DNA from: Rheinheimera mangrovi
GTDB taxonomy: Bacteria; Pseudomonadota; Gammaproteobacteria; Enterobacterales; Alteromonadaceae
Length of the DNA stretch: 64,000 nt
Reading direction: 5' to 3'
Assembly: GCF_003990335.1 (NCBI RefSeq)
Contig: NZ_CP034683.1
Location: forward strand, 262,501-326,500
Below are positions 1-10,670 of the stretch, piece by piece. How positions within the stretch are numbered: the stretch's first letter is position 1; each line of letters begins with the position of its first letter. The notes beneath the pieces were generated by a model. That model had not been told where the DNA came from, made no database searches, and was given only the letters and a program-made list of their open reading frames with translations. The translations under genes were made by a program, and so were the position numbers.

Positions 1-36
1 AGGAGGTCAGCGGTTCGATCCCGCTTAACTCCACCA
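1..36 (+). tRNA. tRNA-Ala (3' part only)
   Basis: The window opens inside a tRNA. The T arm (GGTTCGATCC) and an acceptor strand ending in CCACCA at 36 are visible. The sequence resembles the 3' half of gammaproteobacterial tRNA-Ala(UGC), which commonly sits between 16S and 23S next to tRNA-Ile. The anticodon lies outside the window, so the isotype is inferred from the 3' half and position. Confidence 0.8.
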
Positions 37-119
37 TTACTTAAGAAGATTCTGAAAGTAAATACTGTTTGAAAACTTAAAAACAACCATTCTTTGAAAG
101 AATTGTTCTTTTTGAGCTT

Positions 120-231
120 TATGCTCGAAGTGCTCTTTAACAAATTGGCAAGCTGATAGAAAGAAACAAGGTAAAACAATTTATTTGTGAACCTTATCAC
201 ACCTATAACTTCAGACATTTTGGGGTTGTAT
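120..231 (+). promoter_or_regulatory. rrn spacer with boxA and 23S processing arm
   Basis: The tRNA-23S spacer holds a boxA-like antitermination element, TGCTCTTTAACA, at 131-142. The sequence from about 134 to 162 can pair with 3149-3171 downstream of 23S (shared CTTTAACAA and GATAGAA arms). TTGTATGGTTAAG just before and at the start of 23S pairs with CTTAACCATACAA at its end. This is the usual long stem cut by RNase III to release pre-23S. Confidence 0.75.
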
Positions 232-3112
<2,881 letters not shown>

Positions 3113-3187
3113 TACAACGCCCAAGGTGTTTGTTGGTGTGATAAAGAATTCTATCGGTTTGCTTGTTAAAGACATAAAAACAGTTTT

Positions 3188-3305
3188 TGCCTGGTGGCAA
3201 TAGCGCTGTGGAACCACCTGACTCCATTCCGAACTCAGAAGTGAAACGCAGCCGCGACGATGGTAGTGTGGCAGATGCCATGCGAGAGTAGTTCACCGCC
3301 AGGCT
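3188..3305 (+). rRNA. rrf: 5S ribosomal RNA
   Basis: TGCCTGGTGGC at the 5' end pairs with GCCGCCAGGC-type sequence at the 3' end. The loop CCATTCCGAACTCAGAAGTG is the standard 5S core. It lies 75 nt after 23S and is followed directly by a terminator. A 16-nt copy of its 3' tail (GTAGTTCACCGCCAGG, 3288-3303) recurs at 3478-3493 in the repeat array downstream. Confidence 0.95.
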
Positions 3306-3317
3306 CCCAATAAATGG

Positions 3318-3349
3318 AAAAGCCCTTCGCGAAAGCGAGGGGTTTTTTT
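3318..3349 (+). terminator. rrn operon terminator
   Basis: An eight-pair stem, CCCTTCGC/GCGAGGGG (one G-T pair), encloses a GAAA tetraloop and is followed by seven T residues. It sits 12 nt after 5S, so it ends the rRNA operon. Confidence 0.9.
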
Positions 3350-3372
3350 ATTTACTTCGAAATCGGTGGTGG

Positions 3373-3655
3373 GCCATTCGAGCAGGGCATTCCCCATGCG
3401 ACAAAAACGTCCGGAACGTTTTTGGACCGCCAACGGCGGGTCCCGCAGGGACGAACCCCACGGACGGGGTGAGCAGCGTAGTTCACCGCCAGGGTGAAAC
3501 AGGGAAAAATGGGACGCAAACTGCTTTGCGTCACGCCTGTTTCACGCATTGAGCTCTGCGACCAAACTGCCGGGAGCAGTTTGGGACCGCTTCAGCGGGT
3601 CGCGAAGCGACGAGGCCCTGGATGGGTCGAGCAATGGCCGGACAAGAGGCCCCGC
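3373..3655. repeat. array of hairpin-forming modules after rrn
   Basis: The 376-nt gap between the rrn terminator and the next gene has no convincing gene but is packed with inverted repeats: 3403-3423 (AAAAACGT/ACGTTTTT), 3440-3452 (GTCCC/GGGAC), 3455-3470 (ACCCC/GGGGT), 3494-3545 (GTGAAACAGG/CCTGTTTCAC, with inner GACGCAAA/TTTGCGTC at 3513-3532), 3563-3583 (CAAACTGC/GCAGTTTG), 3585-3601 and 3599-3611. Two modules align: inverted repeat, then GGACCGC, then GCGGGTC, a second hairpin, and GAGCA (3403-3475 and 3563-3633). This suggests a mosaic intergenic repeat. Short frames through it look spurious. Confidence 0.75.
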
Positions 3656-3726
3656 TGTCGCCTCACCGCTCAAATCCAGAACCAATCTAGCTCAAATATT
3701 CTGCAATACCTTTGGTAATTGCACCC

Positions 3727-4845
3727 CTACCTAACATCCTCAACCCCACGGTCTGTCACTTTTACCCTGAATACTCGCTGTGAAGCCTGCTGTTTATTCA
3801 GATCAAACTGCAAAGGAAAATCATAAACCGATGTTTGTTGCCGCAACTTTTCCAACAAACACAGACGCTGAACAGGTAAAGGGCATAATTTCAGTGCCTG
3901 ACCCACTAAAGTAGCTGCTGTAAAACCCTCTAATCCGACGTCAGACAAAGGATCTGTTCCCTGCTGAATCATCAATCTTTGATATTCCCGCACTAAAAGC
4001 CACTTTGTGTCAGTAGGTTTCGGTACCACCATAGTGGCCATGACCTTGTCATCTTTATCCAACAAGGCACTGAGCTGCTGTAAACCAGCGAAAGATACTG
4101 TGGCATATTGAGGTTTGTAACCTTTGCTGCGACCAAAATTAATGGCTTCGGCCAAAGGTTTATAGGTGCCGACCATCAACACCAACTCAACATCGGCTTT
4201 TATCAATTCCGATACTCCAGCTTCAATTTCTGTACTATTACGTTGAAAACGCGCAGTGACTACAGGCGATATCCCTTTTAACTGCAACGCTTTTAAGTAT
4301 CCTTCTTCCACAGAGGCGCCAAATTCGTCAGCTTGCAGTAACAAGCCTACTCTGGTGTCAGGTTTTTGCAGCAGGTATTCCACCTGACTTTGAGTCTCTT
4401 CGTCATAACCAGATCGTAAATGATAGATAAAACTGTATTCTGGCTGACGAAATAAAGAGGCGCCGGTAAATGGGGTGAGATACGGAATTTGGTAATGCTT
4501 CAGCAAAGGTAAGATGGCGGAGGATGTTGGAGTACCAACGTAAGCAAATAAGGCCAGTACATTGTTTTCTATTATAAATTGTCTGGTATTCAGCACTGTT
4601 AGTTCAGGCTCATACTGGTCGTCTTTCACAAGTAGCTGCACTTTGGCACCCTGAACACCTCCTTCTTTATTAAACTGCTTAATCGCCAGCTCAACGCCGT
4701 TTTTATAGCTTTGGCCTATACCGCTGGCATTTCCAGTTAGCGGCACCGACATTCCTAATTGAATAGTTTCAGCTTGTGCAGATGCGGTAGAAGCGCAGAC
4801 TAACAGCAGCATTGATCGTATAGATGACAAGCTTAGTCGTGGCAT
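3727..4845 (-). CDS. ABC-type periplasmic substrate-binding protein, LivJ-like
   Basis: This 372-residue protein has a signal peptide (hydrophobic LLLVCAST, likely cleavage near residue 25 after AQA). A type I periplasmic binding fold follows, of the branched-chain amino acid receptor family (IQLGMSVPLTG start, then a long VKDDQYEP segment). Such proteins bind amino acids, amides or related ligands in the periplasm. No LivHMGF-type permease or ATPase gene lies nearby, so this copy may be an orphan receptor or serve a transporter encoded elsewhere. It lies 70 nt downstream of tmcA on the same strand and could be co-transcribed. The ligand cannot be told from sequence. Confidence 0.8.
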   Translation of the reverse strand: MPRLSLSSIRSMLLLVCASTASAQAETIQLGMSVPLTGNASGIGQSYKNGVELAIKQFNKEGGVQGAKVQLLVKDDQYEPELTVLNTRQFIIENNVLALFAYVGTPTSSAILPLLKHYQIPYLTPFTGASLFRQPEYSFIYHLRSGYDEETQSQVEYLLQKPDTRVGLLLQADEFGASVEEGYLKALQLKGISPVVTARFQRNSTEIEAGVSELIKADVELVLMVGTYKPLAEAINFGRSKGYKPQYATVSFAGLQQLSALLDKDDKVMATMVVPKPTDTKWLLVREYQRLMIQQGTDPLSDVGLEGFTAATLVGQALKLCPLPVQRLCLLEKLRQQTSVYDFPLQFDLNKQQASQRVFRVKVTDRGVEDVR

Positions 4846-4915
4846 AAATTAGTACTCTTACAGCTTTAGTCGCTGTGAGTTTAGTAGAAAATGTCGAAGG
4901 AAACCTTGTTCTGGC

Positions 4916-6955
4916 TCATAAATGCAGCAGTTTACAAAGCTCTGGCAGCTTTTGTTTCGCTGTAGGCACGGGAATCTGTTGCCAGTTATGCTTTTGCCAA
5001 AGCCGTTGTACTAACAACAGTGCTGTTTGATAGTCCACTTTGGCATAATGCAAATTAAACCAACACAACAGATGGGTTTCTATCAGCTCAAAAGGACGCA
5101 ATTCTGCCTGGAATAACTGCAGTTCAGTGACTTGCTGTGGTGTGAGTTCTACAGAAGGAGGCTCTGCCCACAATAAAGCCAAAGCCGGATCCAGGGTGCG
5201 TTGTTTATCAGCGAGCTGCCAATACAACTGTTTGGAAAACTGGCGCTGTAAAGCCCTGAACTGCTTGCCATACAGCATCAACACTGAGGCTTCATTGCTG
5301 GCCTGTTCATTTTGATGACTGAGCTTTACCGGGCTAAAACCAGCCTTTTGCCAGAACTTGGCTAAAGCTAAAGTAGCGCCAAAACTAGTGCCAATCAGAT
5401 ACTGCTGTTCCAGTAAATCCTGCAATACAAAGCTTAATAACTGACTGCCGATTCCCTGACTTTGCACTAACGGATGCACCACAATACGCTGAATTCTGGC
5501 CATTTTTTGCTCTGCCAGCTGCGGCTGCAGGCAATGAAAAGCTAGGCTTTGAGCTAATAAATGCCCTTGTACTCTGCGTTTGCCATGCGCTACTGCACTA
5601 GCAAGTTCTGCATTCAGCTCACCTTCAAAACTGATTAAAGCACAGCCGATCACCTGCTGATCTTGCTCCAGTGTATACAACTTCAGTGTCGGGTTATCCA
5701 ACAAAGCCCAGAGGTCCATCACATCGGTTTGATAATGTGCCAGGCTGAGTAAACTAAAGATTTGTTGTAGTTTTTGAGGTTGTAGCAGTAAATCTTTGAG
5801 CGGATAGCTAAAAGCCTTTGGTTGCAGCGGTGGTGTAATTACAGCGTCTGTTTGCTCCAGTAAAAAACCTTTAAAAATCAGCTGTTCAAGCGGATCATTC
5901 GCCTGATAGCGTATGGGCTGATGCAAATGAAGTTTCTGAAAACCAGGGCAATGTTGCTGTAAATAACTTTGAAAGCGTAACTGAAAACCACGGCCTGTAC
6001 CTTCGTAGCCATGTTCTGTAGTAGCGAAAACTAAACGGCTATACAGATCAGTCAGTTGCTGTAATTGAGGGGTTGGAACAGCGGCAGCTTCATCGACCAG
6101 AATCACGGTGTTCTGCTGCTTTTCCGCCAGTAAGGCATCAACAGGTACAAAACGAATGGTACCGTTTAGCAGCTGATTTTGGCCTGGCTGATACGACAAA
6201 CTTAAAAGATCAGCAGCGATATAAAATGCGGTTTGCACAGCAACAGGCGAAGGGCCTGTCAGCAAAATATCGGTTTTTCCTTGTTGCGCTAATTGAGCTG
6301 CAGCTAACCCCAAAGCACTGGATTTGCCACGACCACGGTGAGCCGTCAGTACCAAAGGGCGACGTCTGTGACCTGTTATTACTTTATGAATAGCGGCCAC
6401 TGCTTGCTCTTGTTCCGCTGTGCGATAAGGCAGTTGTGCTTGTGGTGAGGCCATCACTTCGGGTAAGAAAGGAATTACAGCAGAGTTGCCTTCGATCAGC
6501 TTCACCCAGCGCTGTTCTGACAATTGCTCTAACCAGAAATCTTTAAATAACCCTGTATAAGCTGTCGAATCCAACGGATAAGGTAATACTCTTTTGGCGG
6601 CGGGGTTAGGCTGTTGTCGCCATAGATCCGGTTCGTTGGTAACAAATAACCAAAGTCCACCCGCTTTTAAACAACCACTGCTGGCCGCTACCAAATCCCA
6701 GTCGACTGCATAGCGAGCATCCACCACCAGCACATCACATTCGGTGCCCAGCCATTGCTGCTTTTGTTTTGCTGACAACAGCGTAAAACCAGCAGGGGCT
6801 TGCTGGCCTAACCAATAACTAACAGCTTCCGGCTCTAAAGCACTAAGTTGCTGCTGTGTATAAAGCTCTGAACCTGCTAACCAGATCGGTAAACGCCAGC
6901 GAAGCTTTTGATAAGCATGTCGTTGCTGATGGATGATCTGCAGCAGGTGTGTCAT
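4916..6955 (-). CDS. tmcA: tRNA(Met) cytidine acetyltransferase TmcA
   Basis: TmcA makes N4-acetylcytidine at wobble position 34 of elongator tRNA-Met using acetyl-CoA and ATP. The 679-residue protein (E. coli about 671) shows the family layout: N-terminal domain, RecD-like helicase module with Walker A GRGKS at 208-212 and DEAA at 288-291, a GNAT domain with the acetyl-CoA loop QSQGIGSQL around 498-506, and a C-terminal tRNA-binding region. The start lies 3 nt after the uvrD stop, so the two genes are probably co-transcribed and translationally coupled. Confidence 0.95.
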   Translation of the reverse strand: MTHLLQIIHQQRHAYQKLRWRLPIWLAGSELYTQQQLSALEPEAVSYWLGQQAPAGFTLLSAKQKQQWLGTECDVLVVDARYAVDWDLVAASSGCLKAGGLWLFVTNEPDLWRQQPNPAAKRVLPYPLDSTAYTGLFKDFWLEQLSEQRWVKLIEGNSAVIPFLPEVMASPQAQLPYRTAEQEQAVAAIHKVITGHRRRPLVLTAHRGRGKSSALGLAAAQLAQQGKTDILLTGPSPVAVQTAFYIAADLLSLSYQPGQNQLLNGTIRFVPVDALLAEKQQNTVILVDEAAAVPTPQLQQLTDLYSRLVFATTEHGYEGTGRGFQLRFQSYLQQHCPGFQKLHLHQPIRYQANDPLEQLIFKGFLLEQTDAVITPPLQPKAFSYPLKDLLLQPQKLQQIFSLLSLAHYQTDVMDLWALLDNPTLKLYTLEQDQQVIGCALISFEGELNAELASAVAHGKRRVQGHLLAQSLAFHCLQPQLAEQKMARIQRIVVHPLVQSQGIGSQLLSFVLQDLLEQQYLIGTSFGATLALAKFWQKAGFSPVKLSHQNEQASNEASVLMLYGKQFRALQRQFSKQLYWQLADKQRTLDPALALLWAEPPSVELTPQQVTELQLFQAELRPFELIETHLLCWFNLHYAKVDYQTALLLVQRLWQKHNWQQIPVPTAKQKLPELCKLLHL

Positions 6956-6958
6956 GGC

Positions 6959-9127
6959 TTAAACAGGTTCTAATCTGGCATAAGCTGTCACCAGCCATTT
7001 ACTGCCCAGCTCGTCAAAGCTCACCTGAATACGCGACTGTGGCCCTGTGCCTTCATAATTGAGCACTGTACCTTCACCGAACTTATCGTGTAATACCCGT
7101 TGGCCCAGTTTAAAACCGGTATTTTCAAAGGCGCTGTGGCTGGCGGCGCTACCAAAACGGTTCATTTGAGTCGGCTTGCTGACATTAGTGGTCAGGCGGA
7201 TTTCTTCTAAACAGTCGGCCGGAATTTCACGGATAAAGCGGGATGGTCTGTTGTACTGTTCCTGACCATATAAACGGCGGCTTTCTGCATGAGTTAAATA
7301 CAACTTCTGCATAGCCCGCGTCATACCGACATAACATAACCGTCGTTCTTCTTCTAAACGTTCGCTGTCGTCACCACTTTGTTGGCTGGGGAACATGCCT
7401 TCTTCCAGACCACAGATAAACACCAGCGGGAATTCTAAACCTTTGGCGCTGTGTAAGGTCATCAGTTGCACTGCGTCTGAATGTTCTTCAGCCTGATATT
7501 CACCAGCCTCCAAAGCCGCCTGAGATAAAAAGGCGGACAGTGGCGTCATATCTTCTGTGTTGACATAAGTGGCGTTGGCGCAGGCGTTGACCAATTCGTT
7601 TAAGTTTTCCACCCTGGTCTGAGCTTTTTCACCTTTTTCGGCTTTGTACATTGCCATCAGACCCGACATTTGAATCACATGATCGGCTTGCTCATCCAGA
7701 CTTAAATCTTTGCTGTCGGCTTCGAGCTGATCAATCATCTGCACAAAGGTGCTGATGGCATTGGCTGCACGGCCAGTCAGTTGTTTATTGGCAAGCATCT
7801 GTTGCAGGCTTTGCCACAAGGTAATTTGCAAAGAACGGGCATTTTCCCGCACTTTATCCATAGTGGTATCGCCAATACCACGCACTGGGGTATTGATGAT
7901 TCGTTCCAGCGCGGCGTCATCTTGTCTGTTATTAATCAGACGCAGATAAGCCAGCGCATCTTTAATTTCCTGACGCTCGTAGAATCGTAAACCGCCGTAA
8001 ATACGGTAGTTAATGCCATCCTGAATTAAAGCTTCTTCCAACACCCGCGATTGGGCGTTGTTGCGATACAGTACTGCAGCTTCAATTAGCTTGCCGCCTT
8101 CACGTTTCCACTCCCGAATACGGCCGACAATAAAACGGGCTTCGTCCAGCTCGTTAAACGCTGTGTAGAGCGAAATAGCTTCGCCTTGTTCACCGTCCGT
8201 CCACAGGTCTTTACCCAAACGGTCGCTGTTATGCGAAATCACACAGTTGGCGGCTTTTAAAATAGTGCCGGTGGAACGATAGTTTTGCTCAAGGCGGATA
8301 GTGACAGGTTCAGGATAGTCTTTTAAAAACTGCTGAATGTTTTCCACTTTAGCGCCGCGCCAGCCATAGATGGACTGGTCATCGTCACCTACTATCATCA
8401 CTTTACTTTCGGTACCTGCCAGTAATCGCAGCCATTCATACTGGATAGAGTTGGTATCCTGAAACTCGTCGACCAGAATATGACGGAAACGTTGCTGATA
8501 ATGGCCGCGAATTTGTGGTTGCTGTTTAATCAGCTCGAAGCTGCGCAGTAAAATTTCGGCAAAGTCTACTAAACCCGAGCGATCGCACATTTCCTGATAG
8601 GCGGCGTAAATTTTGATCATGGTTTGCAGGCTGAAATCGCCATGTGCGTCCATAGTGCCAGGGCGCTGACCTTCATCTTTGCGGGCGTTGATAAACCACT
8701 GAATTTGTTTAGGTGGCCAGTGCTTTTCGTCTAAATTCAGCGCTTTTAGTACCCGGCGCACTAAACGGTATTGATCGTCTGAGTCGATGATCTGAAAACC
8801 CTGAGGTAAACCCGCTTCCAGATAGTGAGCACGCAACATGCGGTGCGACAAGCCGTGGAAGGTACCCATCCACAGATTATTTAAACTGACACCTATGGTC
8901 TGTTCGATACGGTTACGCATTTCCTGTGAGGCTTTATTGGTAAAAGTCACAGCCAATAAACTATAGGGCGCAACCCGTTCCACCTGCATTAGCCAGGCTA
9001 AGCGATGCACCAGTACCCGGGTTTTGCCCGAGCCGGCACCGGCTAACACCAGCATATGCTGAGGAGGAGCGGCTACCGCATCACGTTGTTTATCGTTTAA
9101 GCCATCCAGTAAAGAAGAGACATCCAT
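6959..9127 (-). CDS. uvrD: DNA helicase II UvrD
   Basis: UvrD is the superfamily 1A 3'-5' helicase of nucleotide excision and mismatch repair. The 722-residue protein carries Walker A AGAGSGKT at 29-36, DEFQDTN at 220-226, a VGDDDQSIYGWRGA motif, and the C-terminal extension typical of UvrD/PcrA (HDKFGEGTVLNYEG). Its length matches E. coli UvrD (720). Upstream on the minus strand a TATAAT is present, but I see no convincing LexA box, unlike E. coli uvrD. It is the first gene of a probable uvrD-tmcA unit. Confidence 0.96.
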   Translation of the reverse strand: MDVSSLLDGLNDKQRDAVAAPPQHMLVLAGAGSGKTRVLVHRLAWLMQVERVAPYSLLAVTFTNKASQEMRNRIEQTIGVSLNNLWMGTFHGLSHRMLRAHYLEAGLPQGFQIIDSDDQYRLVRRVLKALNLDEKHWPPKQIQWFINARKDEGQRPGTMDAHGDFSLQTMIKIYAAYQEMCDRSGLVDFAEILLRSFELIKQQPQIRGHYQQRFRHILVDEFQDTNSIQYEWLRLLAGTESKVMIVGDDDQSIYGWRGAKVENIQQFLKDYPEPVTIRLEQNYRSTGTILKAANCVISHNSDRLGKDLWTDGEQGEAISLYTAFNELDEARFIVGRIREWKREGGKLIEAAVLYRNNAQSRVLEEALIQDGINYRIYGGLRFYERQEIKDALAYLRLINNRQDDAALERIINTPVRGIGDTTMDKVRENARSLQITLWQSLQQMLANKQLTGRAANAISTFVQMIDQLEADSKDLSLDEQADHVIQMSGLMAMYKAEKGEKAQTRVENLNELVNACANATYVNTEDMTPLSAFLSQAALEAGEYQAEEHSDAVQLMTLHSAKGLEFPLVFICGLEEGMFPSQQSGDDSERLEEERRLCYVGMTRAMQKLYLTHAESRRLYGQEQYNRPSRFIREIPADCLEEIRLTTNVSKPTQMNRFGSAASHSAFENTGFKLGQRVLHDKFGEGTVLNYEGTGPQSRIQVSFDELGSKWLVTAYARLEPV

Positions 9128-9210
9128 TAGCAGTAAGTACCTTTCACAAAATTTGCGCCATTATATACCCTTCTGCCTTGTCACCCCAGCTTTGAAGAGT
9201 GCATTGCGGC

Positions 9211-9912
9211 CTAAAGCAAAACTTGCAGCTGCTCTAACGAATCAATTTCCAGATGAGGTAATACGGCAGTGTGAAAATGAGCCTCATGCTTGAGCCACAC
9301 CGCCTGACAGCCTGCATTCAGTGCACCCCGTACATCGGCTTTGCTGTTATCGCCTATATGCAGCAGTTCATGGGGCTCAATAGCCAGTTGCTGGCAGGCT
9401 TTATGAAACATATCGGGGTAGGGCTTCATTTTACCGCTGGGGCCAGCGTGATAAGCCTGTTGAAAATACTGACTAATGCGCAGCAGTGTTAAATCGGCGT
9501 TGCCATTGGTAATAGCCACCAGCGGATAACGTTCTGCTAAGGCTTTGAGCAACTGGTGGCTGGAGTCCGGCACTATTAAGTTACTGCGGGCGGTATAAAA
9601 AGCACCAAAAGCCAGTTCTGCAATTTCACCTGCTTCACAGCGACCAACTCCAAGCTCTGTTAACCCTTGCTCAACAGACAACAAGCGCCAGCGGCTGACA
9701 TCGTGGCGAACTTCCGGGTCAAGCTGTGCTAGTTCTTTGCGTTTTTGCCACCAGAATTCAGGGTCAATCAGCCCAAGCTTCGGTGCCAATAGAAGTAATT
9801 TTTGCTGCATAGCCAATTCAGCCTGTTCAATCACAGGGCCGTTGTTATACAACGTATCGTCCAAGTCAAAAGAGATAGCTTTAAAAGGCAAAAGGGCTTT
9901 ATAAACACGCAT
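9211..9912 (-). CDS. yigB: HAD-family phosphatase, YigB-like
   Basis: This is a haloacid-dehalogenase-type hydrolase. The N-terminal SFDLDDTLYNNGPV holds nucleophile D16 and acid D18; VAITNGNAD is motif II and HIGDNSKADVRGA is motif IV. E. coli YigB shares these segments and dephosphorylates the riboflavin intermediate 5-amino-6-(5-phosphoribitylamino)uracil, among other substrates; that activity is assumed here. I chose the ATG at 9912 (233 residues, beginning MRVYKA like E. coli MRFYRP) over an upstream TTG at 9999 that would add 29 poorly conserved residues and overlap the preceding gene. In E. coli it follows xerC directly; here about 10 kb separates them. Confidence 0.85.
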   Translation of the reverse strand: MRVYKALLPFKAISFDLDDTLYNNGPVIEQAELAMQQKLLLLAPKLGLIDPEFWWQKRKELAQLDPEVRHDVSRWRLLSVEQGLTELGVGRCEAGEIAELAFGAFYTARSNLIVPDSSHQLLKALAERYPLVAITNGNADLTLLRISQYFQQAYHAGPSGKMKPYPDMFHKACQQLAIEPHELLHIGDNSKADVRGALNAGCQAVWLKHEAHFHTAVLPHLEIDSLEQLQVLL

Positions 9913-9995
9913 AATTGAGTTCGTTTTGTCCGCTATAAGTTGCAGTGTACTGCTTTTACGCCGGGGAGTAGCAAAAAAGGATTTGTTGTTTGACC

Positions 9996-10670
9996 TCAAA
10001 GAATGTTGTTCAGCTGATCTTTAAAAGCCGGGCCAATTTTAATCTGCATCTGATTACTCAAGCGGATTGATGTACTGTCGAGGCCAATTACATGCTGTTT
10101 ATTCACCAGAAAAGACTTCTGCACCTGAGTAAAATCGGCCGATGCCACTTGCTGATAAATTTGTTTTAAAGTGGCGTTTACTAACACCATCTGCTGACCT
10201 TGCCAGACTTTGACATAATTGCCATATGCCTCAAAACAGCACACTTCTGCTAGCTTAAATTTGCGCAGCTCACGCTCCACTTTCAGTAGGATTGACGCAG
10301 GTTTTTCCGGCTCCAAAATCAGCCGGCGTCTGACTTTCTGTAGTGCTGTAGCAAAACGTTCTGCACTGATGGGCTTGAGCAGGTAATCGGCCACATCCAG
10401 TTCAAAGCCATCCAACGCATACTGGGGGTAGGCACTGCTGATAATCACTTGTGGTTTGTTTTGCATCACTTTCAGCATATCCAAGCCGGTTAATACCGGC
10501 ATCTGAATATCCAGTATCAGCAGATCCACTTGTTGTCTAGCCAATACCGCCAATGCTTCGGCCGCACTATAACAAGAGCCGATAATGGTGATATCTGCGT
10601 AAGCCTTGCAGTGATAACTGATCACCTGATGAGCCAGTGGTTCGTCATCTACAACTAAGAGTTTCAACAT
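9996..10670 (-). CDS. LytTR-family response regulator
   Basis: The 224-residue protein has an N-terminal receiver domain (acidic pocket DDE at 8-10, phospho-acceptor D54 in LILDIQMP, lysine in YLLKPI) and a C-terminal LytTR DNA-binding domain from about residue 120 (FEAYGNYVKVW, then QVQKSFLVNKQHV). It overlaps the end of the upstream histidine kinase by 7 nt (ATGTTGA), so kinase and regulator form one translationally coupled unit. LytTR regulators usually bind paired direct repeats. The divergent ABC operon is the obvious candidate target, by position only. Confidence 0.92.
   Translation of the reverse strand: MLKLLVVDDEPLAHQVISYHCKAYADITIIGSCYSAAEALAVLARQQVDLLILDIQMPVLTGLDMLKVMQNKPQVIISSAYPQYALDGFELDVADYLLKPISAERFATALQKVRRRLILEPEKPASILLKVERELRKFKLAEVCCFEAYGNYVKVWQGQQMVLVNATLKQIYQQVASADFTQVQKSFLVNKQHVIGLDSTSIRLSNQMQIKIGPAFKDQLNNIL

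Noticed and set aside
3494..3734. Two overlapping plus-strand frames of 61-74 codons after the rrn operon
   Set aside because: They run through the hairpin array, and their residues mirror the repeated DNA, with no ribosome site. Treated as non-coding.
9128..9200. Possible LexA box upstream of uvrD
   Set aside because: TATATACCC resembles part of the E. coli uvrD box, but no CTG-N10-CAG framework is present.
9913..9999. TTG-initiated N-terminal extension of the YigB-like gene
   Set aside because: The 29 added residues do not match the family and would overlap the response regulator; ATG 9912 aligns with E. coli YigB.
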